Notes: generated by a model not told the origin, from the sequence alone. A stretch of DNA of 64,000 nt from Pacificitalea sp040119125 (GCA_040119125.1 JBEDTR010000004.1:124001-188000); one strand, 5' to 3'. Positions 8,358-17,261 are shown, counted from the stretch's first letter. A program made the numbers and translations.

Positions 8358-9520
8358 AAATCACCACGATCCGCGAGGCGGACCTTCCCATCACCTCCCC
8401 CGGCGCCAATGCCGTAGTCGATTTCGCCGGGCTCACCACGTCTGCAGTGGCCATCGTCAGCAATGTCATGCGCAACGGCAAGCCGGTGACAGGGTATGGA
8501 TTTGGCTCCATCGGGCGGTGGGCCGAAGGGGGCGTGCTGCGGGACCGCTTCATTCCGCGACTTATAAATGCCGACCCCGAAAGCCTGCTGGACGAGGCGG
8601 GCGTCATCGACCCGCTGAAATGCGCCGTCGTGGCGATGCGCAACGAAAAACCCGGCGGGCATGGCGGTCGCGCCGCCGCGCTTGGCGCGCTTGATATGGC
8701 TTTATGGGACCTTGTCGCGAAGGTGGCGGGCAAGCCGCTTTACCGTGTGCTCGCCGAGCGGTTCAACAATGGACAAACCGACCCGGACATCGCCGTCTAT
8801 GCGGCGGGCGGTTACTATAACGGGGGCGCGCAGGGGCTAAGAGACGAGATCGCCGGATATCTCGATCACGGGTATCGGGAGGTCAAGATAAAGGTCGGCG
8901 CGGTGTCTCTGGCCGAAGATATGGCGCGGATAGACGTGGCGCTCTCGGCGCTCGATCATGATGGCAGCCGCCTGTCCGTCGATGCCAACGGGCGGTTTGA
9001 ACGGGAAGAGGCGCTGGCCTTTGGCCGCGCCATCGCGCCGCTGGGCCTGCGTTGGTATGAGGAGCCGGGCGACCCATTGGATTACACCCTGATGGCAGCC
9101 TTGGCCGAGGATTACCCCTCCGCGCTGGCGACCGGAGAGAACCTGTTCAGTCATCAAGACGCCCGAAACCTGATGCGCCACGGCGGAATGCGACCCGATC
9201 GGGATTTCCTGCAATTCGACGCGGGCCTGTCCTATGGCCTGTCTGACTACCTGAAGACGCTGGAGGTCATGGACCGCATGGGCTGGTCCCGCCGTCGTCT
9301 GCATCCACATGGCGGGCATCAGATGTCCCTGCATATCGCGGCGGGTCTGGGTCTGGGCGGCAATGAAAGCTATCCGGGCGTGTTCCAGCCACTGGGCGGT
9401 TTCGCCGACCAGTCGCGGGTCGAAAATGGCCGCGTGACCCTGCCGGAGGAGCCGGGCATCGGGTTGGAATTGAAAGCCGAGCTTTGGACGTGGTTGGTTG
9501 GGACATTCGGCACGGCCTGA
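8354..9520 (+). CDS. tarD: D-tartrate dehydratase-like enolase-superfamily enzyme
   Basis: The 388-residue protein is a mandelate racemase/muconate lactonising enzyme-type enolase member. It shows the KxK pair (Lys178, Lys180), metal ligands Asp210 (VDANGRF), Glu236 (YEEPGDPLDY) and Glu262 (ATGENLFSHQDARNL), and the catalytic histidine in PHGGHQMSL (His319). These blocks, and YAAGGYY and GLGLGGNESYP, resemble the characterised D-tartrate dehydratase of Bradyrhizobium, as I recall it. That enzyme converts D-tartrate to oxaloacetate and water. It is last in the operon and overlaps the fumarase-like gene by 4 bases. A closely related hydroxy-acid substrate cannot be excluded. Confidence 0.85.
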   Translation: MKITTIREADLPITSPGANAVVDFAGLTTSAVAIVSNVMRNGKPVTGYGFGSIGRWAEGGVLRDRFIPRLINADPESLLDEAGVIDPLKCAVVAMRNEKPGGHGGRAAALGALDMALWDLVAKVAGKPLYRVLAERFNNGQTDPDIAVYAAGGYYNGGAQGLRDEIAGYLDHGYREVKIKVGAVSLAEDMARIDVALSALDHDGSRLSVDANGRFEREEALAFGRAIAPLGLRWYEEPGDPLDYTLMAALAEDYPSALATGENLFSHQDARNLMRHGGMRPDRDFLQFDAGLSYGLSDYLKTLEVMDRMGWSRRRLHPHGGHQMSLHIAAGLGLGGNESYPGVFQPLGGFADQSRVENGRVTLPEEPGIGLELKAELWTWLVGTFGTA

Positions 9521-9743
9521 CGCGGTCTTTCTGCGGCCTGAGGCGCCGCGCTGAAACTTGGCCCGATGGGGCGATCACGTCGGCAAAATGTCGGGCATCC
9601 CCGATCCCCCGCAATATTGACCGCAATTCGGGCGCGCATTCAGGAATGAAGGCTCTGTGTGAGGTCAATCTTGCCTTCGCGATTGCAGAGCGGCGCGTGA
9701 CGACTACCCTCCTTTCCTGACGCCCTCACTGTCCGGAGACGAG

Positions 9744-11354
9744 ATGACCGCTGTTCCCTCGACCAATTCGCATTCTGCCGAAACACCGGCCACCGCCCCT
9801 TATGACCTGTTCGTCATCGGAGGTGGCATCAACGGCTGCGGCATTGCGCGCGATGCGGCGGGGCGGGGATTACGGGTCGGATTGGCTGAGATGGGCGATC
9901 TGGCGCAGGCGACGTCTTCGGCCTCGACCAAGCTGTTCCACGGAGGGCTGCGCTATCTGGAGTTCTTTGAGTTCCGGCTGGTGCGCGAGGCATTGATCGA
10001 ACGAGAAACCCTGCTGCGGGCTATGCCGCATATAAGCTGGCCGATGCGTTTTGTGTTGCCCTATCACCCCGACATGCGGTTCGAGGGCGAAAACCCGGCC
10101 TCTCGGCTGCTGCGCCGCGTCATGCCGTGGATGAAGGGCCGCCGTCCCGCATGGATGATCCGCTTCGGGCTGTTTCTCTATGACACCCTCGGCGGACGGA
10201 AAATCCTGCCAGGCACGCGCACGCTGGACCTGACAAATGCGCCCGAAGGGGCGGTGCTTAAGGACCGTTTCAAGAAGGCCTATGAATATTCCGATTGCTG
10301 GGTGCAGGATTCCCGGCTGGTCGTGCTGAATGCGCGTGATGCCGCGCTACGCGGCGCCAAGATCATGACTCGGTCGCGGGTTACGTCGGCCCGGCGCGAG
10401 GGTGGTGTATGGGTGCTGGATATCGACACTGCCAATGGCCCGCTTCGCGTCACTGCGCGCGCTTTGGTCAATGCAGGCGGGCCGTGGGTGGGCGACATCA
10501 TTCAGGGCACGATCGGGTTGAACAGTTCCGAAGGCGTGCGGCTTGTGCGCGGCAGCCATATCGTCACCCGGCGGCTGTTCGAGCATGACAAAGCTTATTT
10601 CTTTCAGGGCACCGATGGGCGGATCATTTTTGCGATCCCCTACGAAGAGGACTTCACCCTGATCGGCACCACCGATTCGGACCACGAAGGCGACCCGGCA
10701 GAGGCCGAATGCACCCCGGAGGAACGTGACTATCTGTGTCGCTTCGCATCGGAGTATTTCAAGACGCCGGTGACCGAGGATGACGTGGTCTGGACCTATT
10801 CCGGCGTGCGGCCGCTTTACGATGACGGGGCCAAATCAGCGACGGCGGCGACGCGGGAATATGTGCTGTCGCTGGACACGGGCCAGGGGGCGGCGCTGCT
10901 AAGCGTGTTTGGCGGCAAGATCACCACCTATCGACGGCTGGCGGAGGCCGCGCTGAGCAAGCTGGCGCCGCATGTGCCGCAGGCGGGGTCGCCATGGACC
11001 GCGGGTGCGCCACTGCCCGGCGGCAATTTCCCTGTGGGCGGGGTCGCCCCGCTGACGCAGGCGTTGCAGGCCGACTATCCATTTCTAACACCTGCTTGGG
11101 CGCGGCGGCTGATGCGGGCCTATGGCCTGGACGCGCGAGAGATCCTTGGCAAGGCCCGCCGTGCCGAGGATCTGGGCGAACATTATGGGGGCACGCTAAC
11201 TGAGGCCGAGTTGAACTGGCTGATCCGTCACGAATGGGCGCGCACTGCGGATGACGTGCTGTGGCGGCGGTCCAAGCTGGGTCTGCATCTGACCGCAGCG
11301 GAGGTTGACGCCCTCCACGCCCGTATGGCGCAAAGCGGCACTGCCCCGGTCTGA
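9744..11354 (+). CDS. glpD: Aerobic glycerol-3-phosphate dehydrogenase (FAD)
   Basis: The 536-residue flavoprotein oxidises sn-glycerol 3-phosphate to dihydroxyacetone phosphate and passes electrons to quinone at the inner face of the membrane. FAD-binding GGGINGCG is at 26-33, followed by ATSSASTKLFHGGLRYLE, the GlpD family signature. Later blocks NAGGPWVGD, GTTDSDHEGDP and SVFGGKITTYR and the C-terminal GlpD domain are present. A roughly 20-residue Ser/Thr/Ala-rich N-terminal extension precedes the FAD motif. A GGAGA ribosome site precedes the ATG. The 223-base gap after tarD suggests a separate unit; no glpFK genes or DeoR-type regulator flank it. Confidence 0.96.
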   Translation: MTAVPSTNSHSAETPATAPYDLFVIGGGINGCGIARDAAGRGLRVGLAEMGDLAQATSSASTKLFHGGLRYLEFFEFRLVREALIERETLLRAMPHISWPMRFVLPYHPDMRFEGENPASRLLRRVMPWMKGRRPAWMIRFGLFLYDTLGGRKILPGTRTLDLTNAPEGAVLKDRFKKAYEYSDCWVQDSRLVVLNARDAALRGAKIMTRSRVTSARREGGVWVLDIDTANGPLRVTARALVNAGGPWVGDIIQGTIGLNSSEGVRLVRGSHIVTRRLFEHDKAYFFQGTDGRIIFAIPYEEDFTLIGTTDSDHEGDPAEAECTPEERDYLCRFASEYFKTPVTEDDVVWTYSGVRPLYDDGAKSATAATREYVLSLDTGQGAALLSVFGGKITTYRRLAEAALSKLAPHVPQAGSPWTAGAPLPGGNFPVGGVAPLTQALQADYPFLTPAWARRLMRAYGLDAREILGKARRAEDLGEHYGGTLTEAELNWLIRHEWARTADDVLWRRSKLGLHLTAAEVDALHARMAQSGTAPV

Positions 11355-11601
11355 AGGGAGCAGCGTTCGTGACCATGAAGCGCCCCGTTCAGATGGCGAG
11401 ATGCCATTCCCACGGGCGGGCTTGCGTCGCGCATGGACAACGGACCATCCCGAGCCGACGGTCTCACGCCGCATCGCCGCGCGGACATAACCCCCGCCGG
11501 TCACAACCCCGCGCGGTGGCGGAAGGTGACGCGCAAGCCCCTTTCGTTTCACGGCGCCATGCGATAGATGGCGCGGGTTCGTAACGCGAAAGGAGGCCCC
11601 T

Positions 11602-12624
11602 ATGGGCTATAAGGTCGTTGTCGCGGGTGCCACGGGTAATGTGGGCCGCGAAATGCTCAACATCCTGGCCGAGCGCCAGTTTCCGGTAGATGAGATCGTC
11701 GCTCTGGCGAGCCGCAAATCGCTGGGAACAGAGGTGAGCTTTGGCGACAAGACCCTCAAGACGAAGGACCTCGATACGTTCGACTTCGAAGGCTGGGACA
11801 TGGCGTTGTTCGCCATCGGCTCCGACGCCACGAAAGTCTACGCGCCGAAGGCCGCCGCTGCCGGCTGCGTCGTGATCGATAACTCGTCGCTCTATCGCTA
11901 TGACCCGCAGGTGCCGCTGATCGTGCCGGAAGTGAACCCCGACGCGATTGACGGCTACCGCCAGAAAATGATCATCGCCAATCCCAACTGCTCCACCGCG
12001 CAGATGGTCGTGGCGCTGAAGCCGCTGCATGACCGTGCGCGGATCAAGCGGGTTGTCGTGTCGACCTATCAGTCGGTGTCCGGCTCCGGTAAGGCCGCGA
12101 TTGACGAGCTGTGGAACCAGACCAAGGGGATGTATGTCCCCGGTCAGGAAGTCGAGCCCAGCGTCTACCCCAAGCAGATCGCCTTCAACGTGATCCCGCA
12201 TATCGACGTCTTCCTCGACGACGGCTCCACGAAAGAAGAGTGGAAGATGGTCGCCGAGACCAAGAAGATCATCGACAAGTCGATCAAGGTCACCGCGACC
12301 TGCGTCCGCGTGCCGGTGTTCGTCAGCCACTCGGAATCGATCAATATCGAGTTCGAGGAATTCCTCGATGAGGACGAGGCCCGCGACATCCTGCGCGAGT
12401 CCCCCGGCATCATGGTCGTCGATAAGCGCGAAGACGGTGGCTATGTCACCCCGATCGAAGCGGTCGGTGATTTCGCGACCTATATCAGCCGTATCCGGCA
12501 GGACAGCACCATCGATAACGGTCTGAACCTGTGGTGCGTCAGCGATAACCTGCGCAAGGGCGCGGCCCTGAACGCGGTGCAGATCGCGGAACTTCTGGGC
12601 AAGCGCGTCCTTAAAAAGGGCTAA
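11602..12624 (+). CDS. asd: Aspartate-semialdehyde dehydrogenase
   Basis: The 340-residue cytosolic enzyme reduces aspartyl phosphate with NADPH to aspartate semialdehyde, the branch point to lysine/diaminopimelate, threonine and methionine. The nucleotide-binding GATGNVGREML is at residues 9-19 and the catalytic cysteine is Cys130 in NPNCSTAQM. The protein follows the usual family length and ends in the normal C-terminal region. AAAGGAGG lies just before the ATG. It stands as a single gene between glpD and accD, with a possible hairpin terminator after it. Confidence 0.97.
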   Translation: MGYKVVVAGATGNVGREMLNILAERQFPVDEIVALASRKSLGTEVSFGDKTLKTKDLDTFDFEGWDMALFAIGSDATKVYAPKAAAAGCVVIDNSSLYRYDPQVPLIVPEVNPDAIDGYRQKMIIANPNCSTAQMVVALKPLHDRARIKRVVVSTYQSVSGSGKAAIDELWNQTKGMYVPGQEVEPSVYPKQIAFNVIPHIDVFLDDGSTKEEWKMVAETKKIIDKSIKVTATCVRVPVFVSHSESINIEFEEFLDEDEARDILRESPGIMVVDKREDGGYVTPIEAVGDFATYISRIRQDSTIDNGLNLWCVSDNLRKGAALNAVQIAELLGKRVLKKG

Positions 12625-12669
12625 GTTTCGGGCACAGGCCGCGACCGTTTAGGGTCAATAATTCACACT

Positions 12670-12702
12670 CCGGGCCGGGCGATTGCAATTCGTCCGGCCC
12701 GG
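12670..12702 (+). terminator. Possible terminator after asd
   Basis: A 9-base GC-rich inverted repeat (CCGGGCCGG / CCGGCCCGG) encloses a 15-base loop between asd and accD. Only a short pyrimidine run follows, so it may be a weak or Rho-assisted terminator. Confidence 0.45.
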
Positions 12703-12743
12703 CCTTATCTCGGGTCGCAACTCCGCGGCAGCAAGGCAGCGTC

Positions 12744-13799
12744 ATGAACTGGATTTCCAATTTCGTCCGGCCCAAGATCAACTCGCTTTTCTCGCGCCGC
12801 GAGGTGCCCGAGAACCTGTGGCGCAAGTGTCCCGAATGCGGCACGATGCTGTTCCACCGGGAGTTGACGGACAATCTGAACGTCTGTTCCAACTGCGATC
12901 ATCACATGGTGCTGACGCCGCGCGCGCGGTTCGCTGACCTGTTTGATGGCGGTGTCTTTACTGAGGTGAAGGTGCCCGCCCCGGTGGCCGATCCGCTGCA
13001 TTTCCGCGATCAGAAACGCTATCCCGACCGCATGAAAGCCGCGCAGAAAAACACGGGCGAGCCGGAGGCCATGTTGGTGGCTGAGGGTGAGATGGGCCGC
13101 ACACCGATCGTCGCCGCCGCGCAGGATTTCTCGTTTATGGCGGGCTCGATGGGCGCCTATGTCGGCAACGCCATCATTGCGGCCGCCGAGCGCGCGGTTG
13201 AGCTCAAGCGCCCGCTGATCCTGTTTTCCGCCGCCGGTGGCGCGCGCATGCAGGAAGGCATCCTGTCGCTGATGCAGATGCCCCGCACCACCGTCGCGGT
13301 AGAAATGCTGAAGGAAGAAGGTCTGCCCTATATCGTGGTGCTGACCGATCCGACGACAGGCGGTGTCACCGCATCCTACGCGATGCTGGGCGATGTCCAT
13401 ATCGCGGAGCCGAATACGCTGATCTGCTTTGCCGGTCCGCGCGTCATCGAACAGACCATCCGCGAGAAGCTGCCCGAAGGCTTTCAGCGCGCAGAATACC
13501 TGCTCGATCACGGGATGCTTGATCGGGTCATTCACCGCCAGCAGATGCGCGACGAACTGATCCGCATCGTGCGCATGCTGATGGGCCTGCCGCCCGCAGT
13601 GGCCGGTGATCTGCCTGCGCCAGACGATTCTGAGACGCCGGCGCTGCCGCCTGTGGACGACACCGCGACAGGCGACAAACCTGCCATAGCGCCGGAGGCC
13701 AAGCCTGCGCCAGGCGCCGCGACCGTCGCGCCCAGCGATGCCAAAGCGCCGGGCAAGGCACAGGCCGCCGCAACCACCCCTCCGACCAAATCGACCTGA
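12744..13799 (+). CDS. accD: Acetyl-CoA carboxylase carboxyltransferase subunit beta
   Basis: The 351-residue subunit pairs with AccA to transfer the carboxyl group from biotin to acetyl-CoA, giving malonyl-CoA for fatty acid synthesis. An N-terminal four-cysteine zinc finger is visible (Cys29, Cys32, Cys48, Cys51), followed by the crotonase-type domain with SAAGGARMQEG and PTTGGVTASYA. The last 60 or so residues are a Pro/Ala/Asp-rich tail that is longer than in Escherichia coli and probably disordered. The gene is followed by folC, a neighbour pair common across proteobacteria. Confidence 0.97.
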   Translation: MNWISNFVRPKINSLFSRREVPENLWRKCPECGTMLFHRELTDNLNVCSNCDHHMVLTPRARFADLFDGGVFTEVKVPAPVADPLHFRDQKRYPDRMKAAQKNTGEPEAMLVAEGEMGRTPIVAAAQDFSFMAGSMGAYVGNAIIAAAERAVELKRPLILFSAAGGARMQEGILSLMQMPRTTVAVEMLKEEGLPYIVVLTDPTTGGVTASYAMLGDVHIAEPNTLICFAGPRVIEQTIREKLPEGFQRAEYLLDHGMLDRVIHRQQMRDELIRIVRMLMGLPPAVAGDLPAPDDSETPALPPVDDTATGDKPAIAPEAKPAPGAATVAPSDAKAPGKAQAAATTPPTKST

Positions 13800-13866
13800 G
13801 CCGACAGCGGTGCCCCGGCCGGGGCGCCGTGCTGCGACGGCCCGCAACACGGATGGTGACGCGGCC

Positions 13867-15141
13867 ATGACCCGACCCGATAGCGCGGCGCTGCGTGCGC
13901 GGATGATGACCCTGCACCCCGCCGAGATGGACCTGTCTCTGGACCGGGTGCACCGGTTGCTGGCGACCTTGGGCAATCCTGAACGCAAACTGCCCCCCGT
14001 GGTTCATATTGCGGGCACGAATGGCAAAGGCTCGACCCTCGCCATGCTGCGCGCGGGGCTGGAGGCGGCAGGCCAACAGGTGCATGCCTATACCTCCCCC
14101 AACCTTGTGCGGTTCAACGAGCGCATTCGCCTTGCCGGGACCGAAATAGACGAGCCGACGCTGGTGGACGTTCTGTCCGACACGCTCGATGCCAATGGCG
14201 CGGGCGAGATCACCTATTTCGAAGCTACCACCATCGCCGCGTTTCTTGCGTTTTCGCGGGTGCCCGCCGACACGCTGCTGTTGGAGGTCGGGCTGGGCGG
14301 GCGACTTGATGTGACCAATGTGATCGACGCGCCGCGTCTGACGGTCATCACCTCGGTCTCCTATGATCACCAAGATTTTCTCGGCGATACCTTGGCTCAG
14401 ATCGCAGCCGAAAAGGCCGGTATCCTGAAGCGCGGCGTGCCTTGTGTGCTGGGCCCGCAGGAGGAGGAGGCCCTTGAAGTGATCGAGCATCACGCCGCCC
14501 GGCTGGGCGTGCCGCTTCTGGCGCATGGTCAGCATTGGCATGTCTGGGAAGAACGCGGACGGCTGGTTTTTCAGGACGAAACCGGGCTGCTGGACCTGCC
14601 GATGCCGGTCCTGCGCGGGCCGCATCAGATCATGAATGCGGGCATCGCGCTGGCGGCTCTGCGCCATCTGGGCCATGACGAGGCTGCTTGCACCGCCGCC
14701 ATCACCCGTGCCGAATGGCACGCGCGGATGCAACGGTTGCGGACCGGCCCGCTGACGGAGGCTGCTCCGGGCGTGGAACTATGGCTAGACGGCGGGCACA
14801 ACATCGCCGCCGGGGCCGCAGTGGCCGAGACGCTGGGCGCCATGCCTACGCGCCCGACGCATCTGATCTGCGGGATGCTCGACAACAAGGATTGCACCGG
14901 GTTTCTGGCTGCGCTCGCGCCGCTGGTGACCGGGATGCAGGCAGTGTCCATTCCCGACACGGCCCATGCTGCCCGCCCCGAAGATATCGTGCGCGCCGCG
15001 CAGGCCAGTGACATTCCCGCCGAAATCGCTCCCTCGGTCACGGACGCGCTGGCACGCATCACCGCCGCGCAGCCCGACGCGCGGGTGCTGATCTGCGGCT
15101 CGCTCTATCTGGCGGGGCATGTGCTGGCCGAGAATGGCTGA
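13867..15141 (+). CDS. folC: Bifunctional folylpolyglutamate synthase / dihydrofolate synthase
   Basis: The 424-residue Mur-ligase-family enzyme adds glutamate to dihydropteroate and to folates. The ATP-binding loop GTNGKGSTLAMLRAGL is near residues 56-71, then TSPNLVRFNERIRL, the FEATTIAAF region and SYDHQDFLG, all typical of FolC. The ATG at 13867 is preferred because it starts shortly before the conserved LHPAEMDLSLDRV region; an upstream in-frame start would overlap accD. It lies 67 bases after accD and is probably cotranscribed. It is convergent with rnhA. Confidence 0.95.
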   Translation: MTRPDSAALRARMMTLHPAEMDLSLDRVHRLLATLGNPERKLPPVVHIAGTNGKGSTLAMLRAGLEAAGQQVHAYTSPNLVRFNERIRLAGTEIDEPTLVDVLSDTLDANGAGEITYFEATTIAAFLAFSRVPADTLLLEVGLGGRLDVTNVIDAPRLTVITSVSYDHQDFLGDTLAQIAAEKAGILKRGVPCVLGPQEEEALEVIEHHAARLGVPLLAHGQHWHVWEERGRLVFQDETGLLDLPMPVLRGPHQIMNAGIALAALRHLGHDEAACTAAITRAEWHARMQRLRTGPLTEAAPGVELWLDGGHNIAAGAAVAETLGAMPTRPTHLICGMLDNKDCTGFLAALAPLVTGMQAVSIPDTAHAARPEDIVRAAQASDIPAEIAPSVTDALARITAAQPDARVLICGSLYLAGHVLAENG

Positions 15142-15162
15142 TCTATAGGTCGGCGGTGGCGC

Positions 15163-15615
15163 TCAGCGCTTAAAGGGTTTCATCCCGGCGCGGGCCAATT
15201 CATCGGCGCGCTCGTTTTCCGGGTGACCGGCATGGCCCTTGATCCATTGCCATTCCACTTTATGCCGGGTCTGCGCCTCATCCAGCCGCTGCCATAGATC
15301 GACATTCTTGACCGGCTTGCGGGTCGAGGTTTTCCAACCGTTGCGCTTCCAGCCGTGGATCCAGCCGGTGACGCCGTTTTTGACGTAGGCGCTGTCGGTC
15401 ACGACCGTGATGACCGAGGCGCGCGACAGGCTTTCCAGCGCGGAAATTGCCGCCATCAGCTCCATTCGGTTGTTGGTGGTGTCGGCTTCTCCGCCTTTCA
15501 GCTCGCGCTCCTTCAGAACGGTGTCCCCGTCCTTGGCGATCAGCAGCGCGCCCCAGCCGCCGGGGCCGGGATTACCGGAGCAAGCTCCGTCGGTATAGGC
15601 GAGTATCTCGGTCAT
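15163..15615 (-). CDS. rnhA: Ribonuclease HI
   Basis: The 150-residue enzyme cleaves RNA in RNA-DNA hybrids. The four acidic active-site residues are visible: Asp9 in YTDGACSGNPG, Glu52 in NNRMELMAA, Asp74 in VTDSAYV and Asp138 in ERADELAR. The basic protrusion region GWIHGWKRNGWK and the histidine of KGHAGHPENE are present. Length is normal. It is convergent with folC, with only 21 bases between the stops and no obvious terminator. Confidence 0.97.
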   Translation of the reverse strand: MTEILAYTDGACSGNPGPGGWGALLIAKDGDTVLKERELKGGEADTTNNRMELMAAISALESLSRASVITVVTDSAYVKNGVTGWIHGWKRNGWKTSTRKPVKNVDLWQRLDEAQTRHKVEWQWIKGHAGHPENERADELARAGMKPFKR

Positions 15616-15674
15616 GGGGATGCGATACGGCAGGCCCGCGCCGGGGGCAAGCAGGAGCGCCGCGGCATATGCAA

Positions 15675-15700
15675 AAGGCGCGCGGGTGTCCGCGCGCCTT
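15675..15700 (-). terminator. Rho-independent terminator of hsp20
   Basis: An 11-base perfect GC-rich stem with a 4-base loop lies 33 bases after the hsp20 stop and ends in a short T run when read on the minus strand. Confidence 0.75.
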
Positions 15701-15732
15701 CTCGGTTTGTCATATTTGACAGAATGTCAGGC

Positions 15733-16191
15733 TCAAGCGTCGATCGTCTGGGCGGTGGCTTCGGACCGGCCTTTGGCAATTTCGATCCGGCGGGGTTTCA
15801 GCGCTTCGGGCACTTCCTTCACCAGTTCGATATGGAGCATGCCATCGGCATGGGTGGCGCCGGTGACGCGGACATGATCGGCCAGATGGAAGCGACGCTC
15901 AAACGCACGGGTGGCGATGCCGCGATGCAGATAGGTTTTCTGCTCCTCGGCCTCGGCCTTGCGGGCGGACACGACAAGCGCGCTGTCCTTCACCTCGACG
16001 TTGAGATCGCCTTCGGCAAAGCCAGCGACAGCCACCGAAATACGGTAGGCGTTCTCGTCGGTCTTCTCGATATTGTAAGGGGGGTAGGTCGGCTGGGCCA
16101 CATCGGCGGCCAGAACCCGATCCATCAGGTCGGCAACCCGGTCGAAACCAACAGTGGCACGGTAGAGCGGGGCAAGATCGTAACTACGCAT
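15733..16191 (-). CDS. Small heat-shock protein (Hsp20/alpha-crystallin, IbpA-like)
   Basis: The 152-residue chaperone holds unfolded proteins for refolding. It has the IbpA-type N-terminus MRSYDLAPLYRATVGFDRV, a PPYNIEKTDENAYRISVAVAGF alpha-crystallin start, the region FERRFHLADHVRV, and ends soon after a C-terminal RRIEI segment that replaces the usual IxI. Two ATGs lie six bases apart (16197 and 16191); the second is chosen because GGAGG sits six bases before it and only two bases before the first. The leader forms a ROSE-type thermometer, so translation should rise with temperature. Confidence 0.94.
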   Translation of the reverse strand: MRSYDLAPLYRATVGFDRVADLMDRVLAADVAQPTYPPYNIEKTDENAYRISVAVAGFAEGDLNVEVKDSALVVSARKAEAEEQKTYLHRGIATRAFERRFHLADHVRVTGATHADGMLHIELVKEVPEALKPRRIEIAKGRSEATAQTIDA

Positions 16192-16284
16192 ATTCATCCT
16201 CCGAAAAGCGATGCAAGTGGTGGCGGCTTCCATCGTGGACAACCGCGATCCGTGTTCACCGGACCCATCATTGGCGTCCGGTGA
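16192..16284 (-). promoter_or_regulatory. ROSE-type RNA thermometer in the hsp20 leader
   Basis: Three hairpins can form in the minus-strand leader. The first (16256-16284) has a perfect 9-base stem. The second (16223-16246) pairs GCGGUU with AGCCGC (one G-U) and UCCA with UGGA around a CGA loop. The third (16195-16213) pairs CAUCGCU with AGGAUG, leaving one bulged G, and so hides the AGGA of the ribosome site. UCGCU matches the conserved ROSE sequence U(U/C)GCU, placed directly opposite the ribosome site as in rhizobial small heat-shock genes. Folding was done by eye. Confidence 0.75.
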
Positions 16285-16287
16285 TGC

Positions 16288-16318
16288 ATAGTTGGGATGC
16301 GCGCGCGAGGCTTTCAAG
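16288..16318 (-). promoter_or_regulatory. Possible heat-shock (RpoH-type) promoter of hsp20
   Basis: Read on the minus strand, CTTGAA (16318-16313) is followed after 17 bases by CCAACTAT (16295-16288). This resembles RpoH promoters (CTTGAA, then CCCCATNT), though the spacer is longer than usual; it can also be read as a sigma70 site TTGAAA-18-AACTAT. The start site would give a leader of about 90 bases, fitting the thermometer. Confidence 0.4.
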
Positions 16319-16367
16319 AGGGGCGTAAGAGTGCGATCACACGCTTGTGATAATCGCGCAAGCCGTT

Positions 16368-17153
16368 TCAAGGCCTCAGAAATTTCGCCCCTATGTCAGC
16401 TTTTCGGATTTCCTGCGGCCTTTCAAAAGCCGTCAGAAGCTCCGCCAGAGGCCGGGCGAGATCAACGCCAAGCGCCACCGGCGTGCCGCCCACATCCGCC
16501 TTGGCTGAGACCACCGACGCGATCTGCATACCATCGCGTGCGGCTAGGAAAACCGGCGCGCCCGAGGCTCCGAAATTCACCGCGCAGTCGATCATCGCCA
16601 CACCGTCGCGCTGCTCCAGCACATGACAGACATCCTGCAGCGACGGGGCTTCGGAGCGTCCTTGCGCGTAGGATACCAGTTCCACCTCTGCGCCAGTCGG
16701 CAGGATGGTCGCCGTGGCAAAAGGCACAATGCGGTTGGAGCGGATCGGCTGGTCCAATTGCAGAAGCGCCAGATCATGGGCGATGCGGGCCAAACTGTCG
16801 TCATGGAGGCTGATGAATTCAGGATGCACGACAGCGCGGCGAATGCCGCGATAGGCTTCGGCCCGCCCGTTGCGCCACCCGGCGCGAAAGGTCATGCGCG
16901 CGGGGTCGATCTGCACATCATTGTCGCGATCAAACAGGCAATGTGCAGCAGTCAGCACCAGATCAGGCGCAATCAACGCCCCGGTGCAAAACCCGGCTCC
17001 CGCCATATCGATCCGGCCCACGGCCTCCCATCCGCGCCCGTCATCGCCGGTGTCGAGCCGCTGTAGATCGTCGCCCGCGCTTAGCGGCGCGGTAAGGCTT
17101 AGCAGCGCGAGCAGCGGGCCGAAAAGGGAGCGAAGGGCAAAGGGCAGGCGCAT
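16368..17153 (-). CDS. Secreted trypsin-like serine protease (S1 family)
   Basis: The 261-residue protein begins with a signal peptide (MRLPFALRSLFG, then a Leu-rich core, cut near residue 26). The catalytic triad is visible: His71 in LTAAHC, Asp127 in AHDLALLQL and Ser197 in GASGAP, where the usual GNSGGP is altered. Cysteine pairs flank the triad. Homologues in Rhodobacterales are small periplasmic or secreted proteases of unknown target. The start at 17153 gives a normal signal peptide; a longer reading to 17240 would bury it. It lies between glcF upstream and hsp20 downstream, all on the minus strand, with no evidence of joint function. Confidence 0.85.
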   Translation of the reverse strand: MRLPFALRSLFGPLLALLSLTAPLSAGDDLQRLDTGDDGRGWEAVGRIDMAGAGFCTGALIAPDLVLTAAHCLFDRDNDVQIDPARMTFRAGWRNGRAEAYRGIRRAVVHPEFISLHDDSLARIAHDLALLQLDQPIRSNRIVPFATATILPTGAEVELVSYAQGRSEAPSLQDVCHVLEQRDGVAMIDCAVNFGASGAPVFLAARDGMQIASVVSAKADVGGTPVALGVDLARPLAELLTAFERPQEIRKADIGAKFLRP

Positions 17154-17261
17154 GGCGGCTCCGAGGTTGTTCGCCCACAGGGTTAACCCGGTCTTGGGGC
17201 CGAAATGCGGCAGTCTCGGACAGTGATAATGGCAGGGCACCGAAGGCGCTAGGCGCAGCGG

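Noticed and set aside
9521..9743. Gene or terminator between tarD and glpD
   Set aside because: Short frames have no ribosome site or family pattern, and the only hairpin is small with no T run.
11355..11601. Riboswitch or promoter upstream of asd
   Set aside because: No lysine-type riboswitch core or clear promoter pair was visible; only the ribosome site is certain.
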